Below the pieces are notes generated by a model. That model was given only the letters and a program-made list of their open reading frames with translations. It did no database searches and had not been told where the DNA came from. A stretch of 64,000 bases of DNA, taken from JAJYRX01 sp041655275 (GTDB lineage Bacteria; Pseudomonadota; Gammaproteobacteria; Burkholderiales; Burkholderiaceae_B). The position numbers and the translations under genes were made by a program. Of the stretch, positions 17,871 to 27,312 are shown piece after piece (within the stretch, counting starts at the first letter, position 1; each line of letters opens with the position of its first letter). The stretch covers positions 1-64,000 of the forward strand of contig JBBAFU010000015.1 of the NCBI GenBank assembly GCA_041655275.1, given 5' to 3'.

Positions 17871-18221
17871 TCAGCCGCAGCCGACGGACACGATGCGATC
17901 CGCCTCGTCCAGGCGCAGGGTGACGCGTTCGGGGTCGTATTCCATGGTGATCACCTGACCGGGGCGCAGGGTGCGTGCATGGCGCGCGCCGCTCAGCTGG
18001 ATGGCGCTGGCTTCGGAGTCCCTGTCGAAGCTGCGGCCCACCAGCATCTGCGCCGGATCGGCGTCGCAGCGGAATTCGCTGTAGGCGAACATGCTGGCGG
18101 CCGACTCCGGCACGCCCGGGTGCGCGCCACGCGGTGCATCCAGATCAATGGTACTGCCGCAGGCTGCCAGCAGGCCGGTGCTCGCCGCAAGCAGCATGCC
18201 GCGCAAGATCGTCTTTCTCAT
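17871..18221 (-). CDS. lipoprotein resembling I78 peptidase inhibitors
   Basis: This is a 116-residue exported lipoprotein; the lipobox LLAAC falls near residue 21. The mature part follows the I78 inhibitor pattern: a Cys, then LVG, GARHARTLRPGQVITMEY, a DRV-like strand and a terminal SVGCG, so the two Cys could form a disulfide. Members are periplasmic or secreted inhibitors of serine proteases. Start at ATG 18221 with AGGAAA upstream. Inhibitor activity is inferred from the pattern alone. Confidence 0.72.
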   Translation of the reverse strand: MRKTILRGMLLAASTGLLAACGSTIDLDAPRGAHPGVPESAASMFAYSEFRCDADPAQMLVGRSFDRDSEASAIQLSGARHARTLRPGQVITMEYDPERVTLRLDEADRIVSVGCG

Positions 18222-18260
18222 TACACAGGTTTCCTGAATTCGAAAAGGCATTCTCCGGCA

Positions 18261-18740
18261 TTAGAGTAGCCTAGCGTCGCGCGGGTCGCAATGTGCACGG
18301 CGTCCCGTCAGCACCGCCACGCGGGCGTGGTCATACACCAGGTTGAAGACGAAGGTATAGGGCAGGAAGAAGAGCAGCAGGCCGATGTCCACCAGAAAGG
18401 CCTGCCACAGGCCGGCGTCTATCCACCAGGCGATGAAAGGGACTGCCATGAGGATGAGCCCGGACTCGAAAGCGGTGGCATGGGCCACACGCACCCATAG
18501 GTTCCGCCGGAATCCCAGCCGGCGCTGCAGCTGGTCGAAGCACCAGTTGAACGTCATGTTCCAGCTGATGGCCATGAAGGAAATGACGGCCGAAAGTATG
18601 CCCATGGCCACCAGGCCCTTTCCGGTCAGCCAGGCGGCCAGCGGCGTGGCAATGCCGATCGCGAGCAGCTCGAAGAGCACACCGTGAAAGATGCGTTCGC
18701 GCAGACTGCGTTCATAATCCTTGATGGTCTGGACGGCCAT
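18261..18740 (-). CDS. PACE-family multidrug/biogenic amine efflux protein
   Basis: The 159-residue protein has four membrane helices arranged as two repeated pairs, each opening with the family's bacterial transmembrane pair motif. The motif RERIFHGVLFE near residues 14-24 contains the glutamate equivalent to the proton-coupling residue of AceI. SWNMTFNWCFD near 59-69 is the second conserved block. Members expel chlorhexidine, acriflavine and short-chain diamines. Start at ATG 18740. It ends 39 bases before the I78-like gene, so they may share a transcript. Confidence 0.88.
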   Translation of the reverse strand: MAVQTIKDYERSLRERIFHGVLFELLAIGIATPLAAWLTGKGLVAMGILSAVISFMAISWNMTFNWCFDQLQRRLGFRRNLWVRVAHATAFESGLILMAVPFIAWWIDAGLWQAFLVDIGLLLFFLPYTFVFNLVYDHARVAVLTGRRAHCDPRDARLL

Positions 18741-18861
18741 GATGCGTGTGATGGATGCGTGTTACCCGGATGACCCTGATGCCATTGTAGACAAGATCGG
18801 CGGCGTAGCCGGTCATGCTACAGTTTCACGAGCCTGTATCGTCGTGAATGGGAAGCCTTCC

Positions 18862-19665
18862 ATGAAGTTGCGTATTCTTTCCGATCTGCATATCGAGTTC
18901 CACCCCTTTGCCATACCCGCCATGCCGGATGACAGTGCCACGGTGCTGGTGCTGGCCGGTGATGTGGGCGTCATCTACCGGCGCGAGGAGCTTGAGGCCT
19001 TCCTGCGAGACGCCGCCGCGCGCTTCCGGGCCGTGATCTACATATTGGGCAATCACGAGTATTACCGCGGGCAGTGGCCGGCTGCACGGGCGTCCCTGCC
19101 GAGCTGGAACCTTCCTGACAATCTGCATGTGCTCGAGCGCGATGTCGTGCGTATCGATGATGTCCATTTTGTCGGTGCCACGCTGTGGACGGATTTCGAT
19201 GGCGGCAGTCTCGACACCATGCGCGCGGTGGAACATGCGATCCATGATTACCACTACATCGACAGCGGCGCGGGCCCCGCCGGCGAGCGCATCCATCTGC
19301 GCCCCGAAGCGGTCTATGAGGATCATCGGGTCTCGCTCGCCTGGCTGGAATCCACGCTGGGCGCCCTGCACGCGCGCGGGGAGACGGCCGTGCTGGTGAC
19401 GCATCACGGATTCTCCCGCCGGTCCATTCATGAGCACTTTCGTGACAACGCGCTGAATGGCGCTTTCGTGAGCGAGTGTGCCGATATGATCAAACGCACG
19501 GCGCCGCTGCTGGCCATCCATGGCCATGTGCATAACAGTTTCGACTACCGCCTGGGCACGACGCGCGTCCTGGTGAATCCGCGCGGCTACACACGCCGTG
19601 ACGACACCCAGGAAAATCTCGCCTTTGATCCCTGTCTGGGCCTGGATCTGGAGACCTTGTCATGA
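18862..19665 (+). CDS. calcineurin-like metallophosphoesterase
   Basis: The 267-residue protein has all five metal-binding blocks: SDLHIEFH near residues 6-13, GDVG near 33, GNHEYY near 63, THHGF near 179 and GHVHNS near 221. It should hydrolyse a phosphomono- or diester in the cytoplasm with two bound metal ions; the substrate is unknown. Start at ATG 18862 with GGGAAG upstream. It overlaps the next gene by four bases (ATGA). Confidence 0.9.
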   Translation: MKLRILSDLHIEFHPFAIPAMPDDSATVLVLAGDVGVIYRREELEAFLRDAAARFRAVIYILGNHEYYRGQWPAARASLPSWNLPDNLHVLERDVVRIDDVHFVGATLWTDFDGGSLDTMRAVEHAIHDYHYIDSGAGPAGERIHLRPEAVYEDHRVSLAWLESTLGALHARGETAVLVTHHGFSRRSIHEHFRDNALNGAFVSECADMIKRTAPLLAIHGHVHNSFDYRLGTTRVLVNPRGYTRRDDTQENLAFDPCLGLDLETLS

Positions 19666-20219
19666 CCATCAAGCCGCCATCCCTGGAGCAGGCCGGGGCG
19701 GTGATCGATTTCTGGACCGAACTGGGGCCTGAAGGCTGGTTCGCCCGCAATGACGATGTGGATCGCCGCTTTCGCGAGCAGTTTCACACGCTGCATTTCG
19801 CCGCCGCAGCGGGCCACTGTGCGCACTGGCTCGAGGACGCGCATGGCGGTCTGGCGCTGTTGCTGCTGCTGGATCAATATCCGCGCAACGCCTGGCGGGG
19901 CACCGGCCATATGTTTGCCACCGACGGGCTGGCGCGCCACTACGCCCGCCTTTACTTGGCCGGCGGTCTGGTTGACCGGATTGCTCCCGAGCTGCGCCTG
20001 TTCGCCTGCCTGCCGTTCGTGCATTCCGAAAGCATGGAAGACCAGGAGTTTGCCCTGGAGGTGTATGCGCGCCACGCGCCGGAGCAGCTCAAGTGGGCCA
20101 GGCACCATTGCGACATCATCCGGCGTTTCGGACGTTTCCCGCACCGCAATGCCAGCCTGGGGCGCCGGAGTACGCCCGCGGAACAGGCCTATCTGGACGA
20201 GGGCGGTTTTACCGGCTGA
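19662..20219 (+). CDS. DUF924 family protein
   Basis: The 185-residue soluble protein shows the DUF924 pattern: VIDFW near the N-terminus, LLLDQYPRNAWRGT near residues 66-79, a central FACLPFVHSE, and RFGRFPHRNA near 148. These conserved Arg, His and Asp residues suggest an all-alpha protein of unknown role. Its start overlaps the metallophosphoesterase stop, so the two are probably translated together. It overlaps the convergent PAP2 gene by 11 bases. Confidence 0.88.
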   Translation: MTIKPPSLEQAGAVIDFWTELGPEGWFARNDDVDRRFREQFHTLHFAAAAGHCAHWLEDAHGGLALLLLLDQYPRNAWRGTGHMFATDGLARHYARLYLAGGLVDRIAPELRLFACLPFVHSESMEDQEFALEVYARHAPEQLKWARHHCDIIRRFGRFPHRNASLGRRSTPAEQAYLDEGGFTG

Positions 20220-20748
20220 AGCGCCCGGTGCGTGACCGGAGGCGGGCCGCCAGCCGGGTTACCAGCCAGGCAGAAACGCCGGCGGTGCCCAGGGCGCCCA
20301 GCATGTCCATGGGGAAGTGCACGCCGACGAAGATGCGCGCCCAGGCAACGACGGCGGCGCACAGCAGCACGGCAAGGCCTGTCCGCGGCCACGCACCCCG
20401 CCACAGCACCAGGCCGCAGGAGAGCAGGACGGCCAGATGATTGCTGGGAAAGGAAGGCGTGGGTGCATGCGCCAGCCACTGGTACCCCAGATCGATCACG
20501 AAGGGCCGCGGCACGGGCATGGCCAGGCCGATCAGGTGGTTGACGCCCAGGGCGAGTGCGGCGGCCATGACGGCCTGGATCAGGCACAGGCGCTCCCGGC
20601 GCCCGCCGATGAACCACAGGCTCAGGAACAGCACGGGCAGCAGCAGGATGAGGCGCCGCGCAATGAGGACGCCGGCCTGCAAGGCCCAGGCCGGTGTGTC
20701 GGGGCCGGCGTTGAGCAACAGGAACAGTGACTGGTCAAAAGCGTTCAT
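20209..20748 (-). CDS. PAP2-family membrane phosphatase, probably undecaprenyl-diphosphatase
   Basis: The 179-residue protein has five or six membrane helices and the three-part acid-phosphatase signature. A reduced first motif ends in PRPF near residue 80, PSNH lies near 100 and ARIFVGVHFPMDM near 135-147. In this size class (BcrC/YbjG) the usual role is recycling undecaprenyl diphosphate for peptidoglycan synthesis on the periplasmic face. Start at ATG 20748, with a weak ribosome site. It is divergent from the CopD-like gene. Confidence 0.83.
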   Translation of the reverse strand: MNAFDQSLFLLLNAGPDTPAWALQAGVLIARRLILLLPVLFLSLWFIGGRRERLCLIQAVMAAALALGVNHLIGLAMPVPRPFVIDLGYQWLAHAPTPSFPSNHLAVLLSCGLVLWRGAWPRTGLAVLLCAAVVAWARIFVGVHFPMDMLGALGTAGVSAWLVTRLAARLRSRTGRFSR

Positions 20749-20855
20749 TGGGCATCCGGGGCATGGGCAAGACGGGCGTCAGACGATATCATGGAGCTGG
20801 ATGCCGATGGTACCGTTCGCCGCCATTGCCGGATTGCCTTGCTCTGACTCTTGCC

Positions 20856-21323
20856 ATGACATACGCCGCGCTCAAGCTGATCCATGTGCTTTCCCTGCTC
20901 GTCTGGGTTGGGGGCATGCTGTTCGTGCACAGCTTTCTGCGCCCTGCGCTCAGGGTGTTGCCGGGCGAGCAGGCGCTGGTGCTCATGCATCAGGTGCTGC
21001 GCCGCTTCTTCATGGCCGTGGCGCCGGCCGCCGCCCTGGTGCTGCTCAGCGGCGTGTGGATGACGGGGCGTTCCGCCGGCATGGCTGCAAGGGCCGGCCT
21101 GCGTTTCGAGATGCCATGGTCATGGACGCTGATGATGGTGCTGGGCATGCTGATGGTGCTGGTTTTTGCCGGCGTGCGCCTGGGGCCCTACCGGCGTCTG
21201 GCGCAGGCCGTGGTGCGCCGGGACTGGGCCGCCGCTGCACCGGCGCTTGCACAGGTTCGCCGCTGGATGGTCTTCAATCTGGCACTCGGGCTGATCATCA
21301 TCGTGCTGGTCGTCCTGGCGTGA
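20856..21323 (+). CDS. CopD-like four-helix membrane protein
   Basis: The 155-residue protein has four predicted membrane helices. It opens with LKLIHVLSLLVWVGGMLF, and later carries an R-H-type loop and FNLALGLIIIVLVV. This is typical of the small CopD/DUF2269-like proteins, which in larger relatives act in copper import; some bind heme through the helix histidines. Start at ATG 20856; the Shine-Dalgarno is poor. No copper genes adjoin it, so the function is open. Confidence 0.72.
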   Translation: MTYAALKLIHVLSLLVWVGGMLFVHSFLRPALRVLPGEQALVLMHQVLRRFFMAVAPAAALVLLSGVWMTGRSAGMAARAGLRFEMPWSWTLMMVLGMLMVLVFAGVRLGPYRRLAQAVVRRDWAAAAPALAQVRRWMVFNLALGLIIIVLVVLA

Positions 21324-21347
21324 TGGCTGCAGCCCCCCGGGCCGGTG

Positions 21348-22460
21348 TCAGAGGTCGTACAGCACCACCGAGCGTATCGATTCCCCCGCGTTCATCAGAT
21401 CGAAGCCTTCGTTGATGCGCTCCAGCGGCAGGCGGTGCGTGATCAGATCATCGATATTCAGCTTGCCGTCCATGTACCAGTCAACGATGCGCGGCACGTC
21501 GGTGCGGCCGCGCGCGCCGCCAAAGGCCGTGCCTTTCCAGACGCGGCCGGTCACCAGCTGGAAGGGACGCGTGGAAATCTCGGCGCCCGCCTCGGCCACG
21601 CCGATGATGATGGATTGCCCCCAGCCGCGATGGCAGCACTCCAGCGCCTGGCGCATGACGTCGGTATTGCCGATGCATTCAAAGGAATAGTCGGCGCCGC
21701 CATCGGTCAGCTGGATGATGTGATCGACCACATTGTCCACTTCGCGCGGATTCACGAAATCCGTCATGCCGAACTGGCGGGCCATGGCTTCGCGTCCCGG
21801 GTTGATGTCCACACCGATGATGCGGTTGGCGCCCACCAGGCGTGCCCCCTGGATGACGTTCAGGCCGATGCCGCCCAGACCGAAGACGACGACGTTGGCA
21901 CCGGTTTCCACCCGGGCGGTGAACAGTACGGCGCCCACGCCTGTGGTGACGCCGCAGCCGATGTAGCACACCTTGTCGAACGGCGCATCCGGGCGGATCT
22001 TCGCGACCGCGATCTCGGGCACGACGATGTGATTGGCAAACGTGGAAGTACCCATGTAGTGGTGCAGGGGCCGGCCGTTCAGGCTGAAGCGCGAGCTGCC
22101 GTCAGGCATCAGGCCCTTGCCCTGGGTGGCGCGGATGGCCGTGCACAGATTCGTCTTGCGCGACAGGCAGGACTTGCACTGGCGGCATTCCGGCGTATAG
22201 AGCGGGATGACGTGGTCGCCCGGCCTGACGGAGGTGACGCCCGGGCCCACATCCACGACGACGCCCGCGCCCTCATGGCCCAGAATGGCCGGAAACAGGC
22301 CTTCCGGATCGGCGCCCGACAGCGTGTAATAGTCGGTATGGCAGATGCCGGTGGCCTTGAGCTCCACCAGTACCTCAAAGGCCCTGGGGCCTTCCAGGTC
22401 AACTTCCTCGATGGTGAGCGGCTCACCGGCTTTCCAGGCAATGGCGGCTTTGGTCTTCAT
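21348..22460 (-). CDS. frmA: S-(hydroxymethyl)glutathione dehydrogenase (class III alcohol dehydrogenase)
   Basis: It oxidises the formaldehyde-glutathione adduct to S-formylglutathione with NAD and can also reduce S-nitrosoglutathione. The 370-residue protein has catalytic-zinc residues in GICHTDYY near 40 and GHEGAG near 60. The structural-zinc cysteines are in CRQCKSCLSRKTNLC near 92-106, and the Rossmann motif is GLGGIGL near 195. Start at ATG 22460 with AAGGAG 9 bases upstream. The partner S-formylglutathione hydrolase (frmB) is not adjacent. Confidence 0.95.
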   Translation of the reverse strand: MKTKAAIAWKAGEPLTIEEVDLEGPRAFEVLVELKATGICHTDYYTLSGADPEGLFPAILGHEGAGVVVDVGPGVTSVRPGDHVIPLYTPECRQCKSCLSRKTNLCTAIRATQGKGLMPDGSSRFSLNGRPLHHYMGTSTFANHIVVPEIAVAKIRPDAPFDKVCYIGCGVTTGVGAVLFTARVETGANVVVFGLGGIGLNVIQGARLVGANRIIGVDINPGREAMARQFGMTDFVNPREVDNVVDHIIQLTDGGADYSFECIGNTDVMRQALECCHRGWGQSIIIGVAEAGAEISTRPFQLVTGRVWKGTAFGGARGRTDVPRIVDWYMDGKLNIDDLITHRLPLERINEGFDLMNAGESIRSVVLYDL

Positions 22461-22541
22461 GATGCGGGCTCCTTGTGTTTCATGGGCGGGATGCGTCTGC
22501 CCCAATAGTAGCAAGCCGGCGCAGCAGCCGGTGACATGCGC

Positions 22542-22748
22542 TCAGGCGGCCTGCACCTGCAGCCAGATCATGGCAATGGCCATCAGTGTGAAGTACACGG
22601 CAACACCGGCGCCCAGGCTGTGCAGCAGACGCTGCAGCCGGCCGCGATGCTGCGAGGCATGGCGCAGGCGCCCCGGCAGGCCGAAGCGCCAGGTGAGGGT
22701 GGCGCTCGCAATACCCAGAAGAATGAAGGCGAATTTCATCCGCGCCAT
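22542..22748 (-). CDS. small two-helix membrane protein
   Basis: A 68-residue protein with a hydrophobic N-terminal helix (FAFILLGIASATL), a basic loop rich in Arg and His, and a second helix (VAVYFTLMAIAMIWL). ATG 22748 or ATG 22739 could be the start. A TATAAT overlaps the first, which favours neither strongly. Many proteobacteria carry such short hypothetical membrane proteins. The function is unknown. Confidence 0.5.
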   Translation of the reverse strand: MARMKFAFILLGIASATLTWRFGLPGRLRHASQHRGRLQRLLHSLGAGVAVYFTLMAIAMIWLQVQAA

Positions 22749-22799
22749 TATACTGGCGGGTTCGTGCCTGGCATGGAAAACCTGACGGGGGAGGAAAGC

Positions 22800-23693
22800 A
22801 TGGAGCGCAAGCCGCTGGATGGCGGGGCCGCCGGTCTGATGGTGCTGTTGTGCGCGATCTGGGGCCTGCAACAGGTGGCCGTGAAAGTGGCGGCGCCCGC
22901 CCTTAACCCGGTATTGCAGATCGGCCTGCGCTCGCTGGTGGCCACCGGCCTGCTGTTGCTGGTCATGCACCTGCGTGGAAGCCCGCTCACGTTGCGCCAT
23001 GTCAGCCTGCGTCCCGGCCTGGCCGCCGGCAGCCTGTTTGCCATTGAATTCCTGTTCGTGGCCTGGGGGCTCTTGTATACGACGGCCTCGCACATGGTGG
23101 TGTTCCTGTACATCACGCCGGTCTTCACGGCACTGGGTCTGCATTGGCGGGTGGCGGGCGAGCGGCTGGTGCGGCGCCAGTGGCTGGGCGTCACGTTTGC
23201 TTTCACGGGGCTGGTGGTCGCCTTTTCCGGCAGCCTGTTTCGCCTGGACGAATCCGGCGTGGCCCTGATGCTGCTGGGCGATGCCTTCGGCGTGCTTGCG
23301 GGCCTGCTGTGGGCGGCCACCACGGTGCTGATCCGCAGTACCAGCCTGTCCGAAGCGCCGGCGCCGCAGACCATGTTCTACCAGCTGGCCATGGCCGGTA
23401 TTTTCCTGAGCGTTGTCGGTGCATTGTTCTTTCAGGACGGCCGCGTGGTCATGACGCCCATCGCCTGGCTGAGCATGGCTTATCAGACCGTCATCGTCGG
23501 CTTTGCCAGCATGCTGACCTGGTTCTGGCTGCTGCGCCGCTACCTGGCCTCGCGCATGTCGGTATTCACCTTTCTGACGCCGCTGTTCGGCGTGGCCTTT
23601 GGTGTCTGGCTGCTGGACGATCCGCTGGACCCGGCGTTTCTGGCGGGTGCCATCCTTGTGTGCCTGGGCATCGTGCTCGTCAACCGGCGCTGA
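22800..23693 (+). CDS. EamA/DMT-family transporter
   Basis: The 297-residue protein has ten predicted membrane helices in two EamA repeats. It begins with LMVLLCAIWGLQQVAVKV and has a conserved GLLWAATTVLIR at the start of the second half. Members export amino acids or metabolites; the substrate is unknown here. ATG 22800 is preceded by GGAGGAAAG. It overlaps the convergent regulator gene by 14 bases. Confidence 0.9.
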   Translation: MERKPLDGGAAGLMVLLCAIWGLQQVAVKVAAPALNPVLQIGLRSLVATGLLLLVMHLRGSPLTLRHVSLRPGLAAGSLFAIEFLFVAWGLLYTTASHMVVFLYITPVFTALGLHWRVAGERLVRRQWLGVTFAFTGLVVAFSGSLFRLDESGVALMLLGDAFGVLAGLLWAATTVLIRSTSLSEAPAPQTMFYQLAMAGIFLSVVGALFFQDGRVVMTPIAWLSMAYQTVIVGFASMLTWFWLLRRYLASRMSVFTFLTPLFGVAFGVWLLDDPLDPAFLAGAILVCLGIVLVNRR

Positions 23694-26600
23694 GGCCGCC
23701 GGCACCCGCCGCCATTTCGGCGAGCTGCGCACGATAGAAACCTTCGCCCACGGCATCGGCGGCGGCCAGGCCGTCGGCAATGGCCTGCTGCAGGGCTTCA
23801 GGCTGTTCGAGGAAACCACAGGCCTGGGCAAGCAGGAAATAGCCGAGGCTGAGGATGCTGGGCATGCTGCGCTCCAGCTGCGGGAGCGCATGACGGATGA
23901 TCTGCAGTCCCTGGTGCTTGCCGCGCTGCGCCGCCCGCCAGCCGGTGAGCAGGGCGTGGCTCCCCGTCCAGAGTGCCATGTCATGACGGCGCGCCAGCCG
24001 GCCCAGTTCCGCGTTCAGCGCGTCCACACGCTGCGGCCTGGCCTGCAGTACACCCAGCATGGCGCCGAAGGCCAGTGCCATGCACTGGTTGTGCGGGCTG
24101 TTCAGGTTTCGCACCAGCGCAAGACAGCGGCGGTGCGCCCGGTCGGCCTGCTGCATGTGCCCGAGCCGGGCCCAGGCCCATGATTCATGCGCCAGGGCGC
24201 AGACATGGGGGTGGATGGTATGGGGCGATGCGTCGACATCGCCTTCGTCGTCGACGGACTGTTGGGACAGGCTGGCACCCGCATGGGTGACGGCGTCGTC
24301 GAGCCGGTTGCGCCACAGGGCAATATTGGCAAGGGCGCTGTATGCCTGCGCCAGCAGGCCGGCCTGTCCCGACTGTTTTGCCAGTGACAGCAGTGCTTCG
24401 GCGAGCTTGCCTGACTGGATGAAGTTGGACCCGGGCCGCGAGCTCGACACGAACCACAGGCCCAGCGCTGCATGGAAGCGCCGGGCCGGCGGCGTGTCTG
24501 CGTCGCACAGCGCCCAGGCGCGCTCATGGATGTCAATCGCCTGTGCCGAGCCGTAGCCATGCCAGGCCAGCAGGACCTGGCCCAGCGGCAGCAGTATGGA
24601 CAGCTCCAGTGCCTGGCGCGCGGGATTGGACTGCAGCTCGGCCACCAGCGCCAGGGCTTTTTCAAAGTGTGCGCCGGCCTGTGCAAAGGCGGAAAGGTGC
24701 TGCGCCTGCAGTCCGGCCATACGCCACCAGCCCACGGCGGACAGCAGGCTGCCCGCCGCCTCGTAATGCTGGGCCACTTTTACCGGGTGCTGGCGGGCGC
24801 GCACGGGATAGTCGCGGCACAGTGTCTGGGCAATCTGCAGGTGGGCTTCTTCGCGATCCGACACCATTTGCGAGTTGTAGACCACTTCCTGCAGCAGGCG
24901 ATGCTGGAATTGCCAGATGTCTGCGTCGTGCGGATGGCGCACCAGCAACTGGGCCTGGGCGAGTCTGGCGAGGTGCGAGGCCAGGGTCTCTTCATCCAGC
25001 GCACACACCCGTGCCAGCAGGGCGGGGGAAATATCCTCGCCTATGGTCGCCGCCACCTGGAGCGTGCGCAGGGCTTCGGGCGCGCTGTCGATGCGTGCCA
25101 GCAACAGATAGTTGAGCGTAGGCGGCAGGCCGGGGGCGTGCGCGGGATCTCGGGCGGCCGCGACGGCGAGCTCGTGCGCGTACAGTGGAATGCCGTCGGC
25201 ACGCTCGACGATGGCGGCAATGACGGCGGGGTCCAGCGCGGGCGCGATCCGGCGCACCATATCACGGATGGCTTCCGGGGGCAGCGGCTGCAGATCCAGG
25301 GCCTGTACCGTTTCCGGCCAGGGCGGCGCCCAGCGCGCTTCGGCGCTCATCAGGAACAGGACCGGAATGTCACCCATGTTGCGGATGACGGCCTGCAGCA
25401 CTTCCAGGGTGAAGGAATCCGCCCATTGCACTTCTTCGATGATGAACAGCAGGGGCTGCTGCGTGGCCAGCTCGCGGATGACGGCGGGTATCGTGGCTGA
25501 TACCTGTTGCGGATGCAGGCGTGCGGGCACGGTGTCGTCGGTACATTGCACGTCGGTCAGCAATGCTTCCAGCATGGCCATCATTTCATCGCGCAGCGAC
25601 GGGTATCGGGCATCCACATAGGCGACCATGCGTGCCCGGCGCGCTGCGGCATCGTCCTCATCGGCAAAGCCGCAGAGTGATTCGAACAGGGCCACAAAGG
25701 GGTAGAGCGGTGTGTGGCGCTGGTCTGCGCGGCACTGCAGGCGGCGTATGAGCGCGTTCTGCGGATAGGTGATGGCGCAGGCGGCATGCATCAGATGCGT
25801 CTTGCCCAGGCCCGTACCTCCACGTATCAGCACGGCCCGGCCCTTGCCGGCGCAGGCCGCCCGCCACTGGAGGCGTAAGGCCGCCATTTCGGCATCGCGC
25901 CCCAGCAGGGGTGTGCAATGGCGGTGAAAGGCGTCAGCCAGGCCGGGGGCGGCCACACCTTCCAGACGCCAGGAAGGTGCCAGCGGTTCGTTGCCGGACT
26001 GCGCCGGCGCGGCGTGCAGCCTGAAGCGCGTGTGCAGCAGATCATGGCTGGCGGCGTCGATGAGGATGTCACCGGATACGGACCGGCGACACAGCTGCAT
26101 TGCGCTGCGCGATGCCGTGCCGTCCAGATCGGGCACGCCCGGGTCGGTGCCGGCGATGATGGGTGCGGTGCACAGGCCGGCATGGAAATCGAAGCGGGGC
26201 GCCAGGGTTTCCTGCAGGCTCAGGATAGCGAGGGCCGCCTGTTCGCCGGCATCCTGACTCGCCAGCGGGTATCCGAAATACGCCAGCAGACAGCTGCCGT
26301 GGCCCGATGTCACATGCCCGCCGTGGCGACGCAGGCATTCGGCGGCGCCCAGTCGGGCCAGCGCCAGCGCTTCCAGCGTTTCTTCGCGAAGCGTGCCCTT
26401 TGCTTCAAGATAACAGCACAGCACACTGGCCAGGCGCCGCCCGGGCCGCAGGGTCTGGCCGTCAGGCAGGCTGAGCCCGAGGCTGCCCGTGCCCTGTTCG
26501 CGCAGGGTATTGAGCACGGCGCGCGTTGCCGGCAAGGGCTCAAGGCCGAATTCCTCCAGCAGGCGGTTGCGCAGATGCTGGTACCAGGCGATGGCTTCCG

Positions 26601-27294
26601 CCTGCTGGCCGGCGCGTGCCAGCAGCTGCATATAGTCGCGGTGCAGGTTCTCGTTCCAGGGGCGCAGTGCAATCGCCTTGCGGGCATGGCCCAGGGCGGC
26701 CTGCCAGTCGCGCGCCTCGGTGCTTTCTGTGCGTAGCGTCTCGGCCAGCGACAGCGCGCATGTGGTCAGCCGCTCGCGCAGTTCGTCGCGCCAGCGCTCG
26801 AAGTCCACGTTGTCGGGCAGCTCAAGTCCGGCCAGAAACTCGCCCTGATGCAAGGCCAGCCCCTCGCGCATGCGGGCAAGCTCGTGGCGACAGGGCGGGC
26901 GCGCGGGCGTCTGCGGGCAGCGGGCGCAGGGCTGTTGTGCGTCGCTCATGGCCTGCGCGTCAACCCAGAGTGCGACCGTCTTGTGGACATGGACGGTGTC
27001 GCGCGTCGTTTCGAGCACTGCAGGCGCGTGCGGGCCGAGGGTGCGCCGCAGCTGGTGCAGCGTCTGGCGAAGGTTGTTGCGCGCGCTGTCGATGGCCAGG
27101 TCGGGCCAGAACAGGCTCGCCAGATGTTCCCGCGGGAAGGTGCGCGCCCCTTCCATGACCAGATAGGCCAGCAGTGCCCTGGCCTTGCGGTGCAGTGCCG
27201 TCGTCACGGCATCACCACTGTGATGCAGCTCAAAGCCGCCCAGCAGCGTCAGGCGCAAGTCCGCTTCGGGCGAAAGTTCGGGGCCGGTATCCAT
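23680..27294 (-). CDS. BTAD/AAA-ATPase/TPR transcriptional regulator
   Basis: A 1204-residue regulator. Residues about 10-95 form a winged-helix OmpR/SARP-type DNA-binding domain (LTLLGGFEL at its start, then RNNLRQTLHQLRRTLG). A BTAD helical domain follows to about 265. Residues about 280-415 resemble a degenerate class III cyclase domain (LASVLCCYLEA, GSCLLAYFGYP) that lacks obvious catalytic metal residues. An AAA/STAND ATPase then has Walker A GGTGLGKT near 492 and Walker B LLFIIEEVQWAD near 613. The remaining 500 residues look like TPR helices. Such proteins switch genes on after ligand and ATP binding. It is divergent from the fibre-like operon, so that operon is the likely target. ATG 27294 gives a complete DNA-binding domain. 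Confidence 0.85.
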   Translation of the reverse strand: MDTGPELSPEADLRLTLLGGFELHHSGDAVTTALHRKARALLAYLVMEGARTFPREHLASLFWPDLAIDSARNNLRQTLHQLRRTLGPHAPAVLETTRDTVHVHKTVALWVDAQAMSDAQQPCARCPQTPARPPCRHELARMREGLALHQGEFLAGLELPDNVDFERWRDELRERLTTCALSLAETLRTESTEARDWQAALGHARKAIALRPWNENLHRDYMQLLARAGQQAEAIAWYQHLRNRLLEEFGLEPLPATRAVLNTLREQGTGSLGLSLPDGQTLRPGRRLASVLCCYLEAKGTLREETLEALALARLGAAECLRRHGGHVTSGHGSCLLAYFGYPLASQDAGEQAALAILSLQETLAPRFDFHAGLCTAPIIAGTDPGVPDLDGTASRSAMQLCRRSVSGDILIDAASHDLLHTRFRLHAAPAQSGNEPLAPSWRLEGVAAPGLADAFHRHCTPLLGRDAEMAALRLQWRAACAGKGRAVLIRGGTGLGKTHLMHAACAITYPQNALIRRLQCRADQRHTPLYPFVALFESLCGFADEDDAAARRARMVAYVDARYPSLRDEMMAMLEALLTDVQCTDDTVPARLHPQQVSATIPAVIRELATQQPLLFIIEEVQWADSFTLEVLQAVIRNMGDIPVLFLMSAEARWAPPWPETVQALDLQPLPPEAIRDMVRRIAPALDPAVIAAIVERADGIPLYAHELAVAAARDPAHAPGLPPTLNYLLLARIDSAPEALRTLQVAATIGEDISPALLARVCALDEETLASHLARLAQAQLLVRHPHDADIWQFQHRLLQEVVYNSQMVSDREEAHLQIAQTLCRDYPVRARQHPVKVAQHYEAAGSLLSAVGWWRMAGLQAQHLSAFAQAGAHFEKALALVAELQSNPARQALELSILLPLGQVLLAWHGYGSAQAIDIHERAWALCDADTPPARRFHAALGLWFVSSSRPGSNFIQSGKLAEALLSLAKQSGQAGLLAQAYSALANIALWRNRLDDAVTHAGASLSQQSVDDEGDVDASPHTIHPHVCALAHESWAWARLGHMQQADRAHRRCLALVRNLNSPHNQCMALAFGAMLGVLQARPQRVDALNAELGRLARRHDMALWTGSHALLTGWRAAQRGKHQGLQIIRHALPQLERSMPSILSLGYFLLAQACGFLEQPEALQQAIADGLAAADAVGEGFYRAQLAEMAAGAGGLSAG

Positions 27295-27312
27295 GAGGTC
27301 TGTCTCTTGTTT

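Noticed and set aside
22749..23984. Long minus-strand extension upstream of the small two-helix protein
   Set aside because: Only the last 68 codons look like protein; the rest is antisense to the EamA exporter and part of the BTAD regulator.
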